Assembly: GCA_964017235.1 (NCBI GenBank)
Contig: OZ024933.1
Location: 57,084,255 to 57,148,254, forward strand
DNA: 64,000 bases
DNA from: Sabellastarte sp. h YS-2021
Taxonomy: Eukaryota > Annelida > Polychaeta > Sabellida > Sabellidae
Reading direction: 5' to 3'
Shown: in pieces, positions 63,716 through 64,000 of the stretch
Position numbering within the stretch: position 1 is the stretch's first letter
Layout of the letters: the number at the start of each line of letters is the position of its first letter
Notes under the pieces: generated by a model
What the model saw: the letters and a program-made list of their open reading frames with translations, nothing else
The model's database searches: none
What the model was told of the DNA's origin: nothing
Position numbers and translations under genes: made by a program

Positions 63716-64000
63716 ACACAACAGTGAGAAGAGAGTAATTAAATGCCAAACTTGTAACAAAGAAGGAAACATCAACCAGTTAAGGTTGAACCACCAGGCT
63801 GCTAATTTTGAGAATATTGGTCTGATTTCTTTGGCCTTTTCACGACATACAGATATTTTCTTTTGCCTATTGATTATCTAGTTGTTTGCAATGCACAAAT
63901 TTGGAACCCACTAGTATGGCATCCCTTTGCCCCACCCTGAAAGCATGCTTATCATGATATAAGTTATATCTATAAACCATCTGTTGAAAGCAGTGCTCAA

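Overview
This is an animal nuclear genome window: AT-rich, intron-rich and repeat-rich. There is no bacterial gene layout, CRISPR array or rRNA. I infer a marine invertebrate, most likely a bivalve or other lophotrochozoan. The reasons are the repeat content (CR1/L2-like LINE, DIRS- and Ngaro-like tyrosine-recombinase retrotransposons, tRNA-derived SINEs, many hairpin-headed tandem-repeat elements of pearl/BIV160 style) and the host gene's intron structure. The species cannot be named from the sequence.

The only host gene I can support is the 3' part of a plus-strand major facilitator superfamily transporter of the ZINC INDUCED FACILITATOR-LIKE / YCR023C type. Six coding exons (1420-1582, 15927-16765, 17352-17470, 18332-18405, 25500-25661, 27153-27363) join in frame through consensus splice sites into 521 residues ending at a TGA. 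The N-terminal half lies upstream of the window. The long first and fourth introns are filled with nested mobile elements, and every recognisable retroelement protein in them is antisense to the gene.

Intron 1 holds a four-layer nest. A tandem-repeat element (family C, 1992-2166 plus 13795-14700) was hit by a LINE (2167-13787, minus strand, 7-bp target duplication). The LINE's ORF2 was then split by a hairpin-headed element (family B, 2724-9351), and that was split by a decayed DIRS-like element (3491-8400). The DIRS-like copy carries an internal exact copy of its own circle junction and sits at an AA dinucleotide with no target duplication. A 943-bp hAT-like element (14733-15675) follows. 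Intron 4 holds an Ngaro-like retrotransposon (18516 to about 23430) with B1-A2-B2 split direct repeats and only three apparent lesions in its pol and recombinase reading frames.

From 27.4 kb to the end I find no host gene. This half is repeats and unassigned intergenic DNA: two copies of hairpin element D (27815-29470 and 32273-35567), a TA-flanked MITE family, one hAT-type MITE nested inside another (37284-38079 and 37454-37851, each with a perfect 8-bp duplication), a second family B copy (38793-40424), tandem arrays at 40590-41390 and 44040-45670, a dispersed family at 46.9-49.9 kb, SINEs, and a gag-like remnant at 54.3 kb.

The most unusual signals are (1) the DIRS circle-junction copy with seamless AA integration; (2) families B, C and D, which share one architecture of terminal hairpin, GC-rich lead and tandem array, with B and D also sharing terminal sequence; and (3) family C arrays that are dense in nuclear-receptor half-site motifs.
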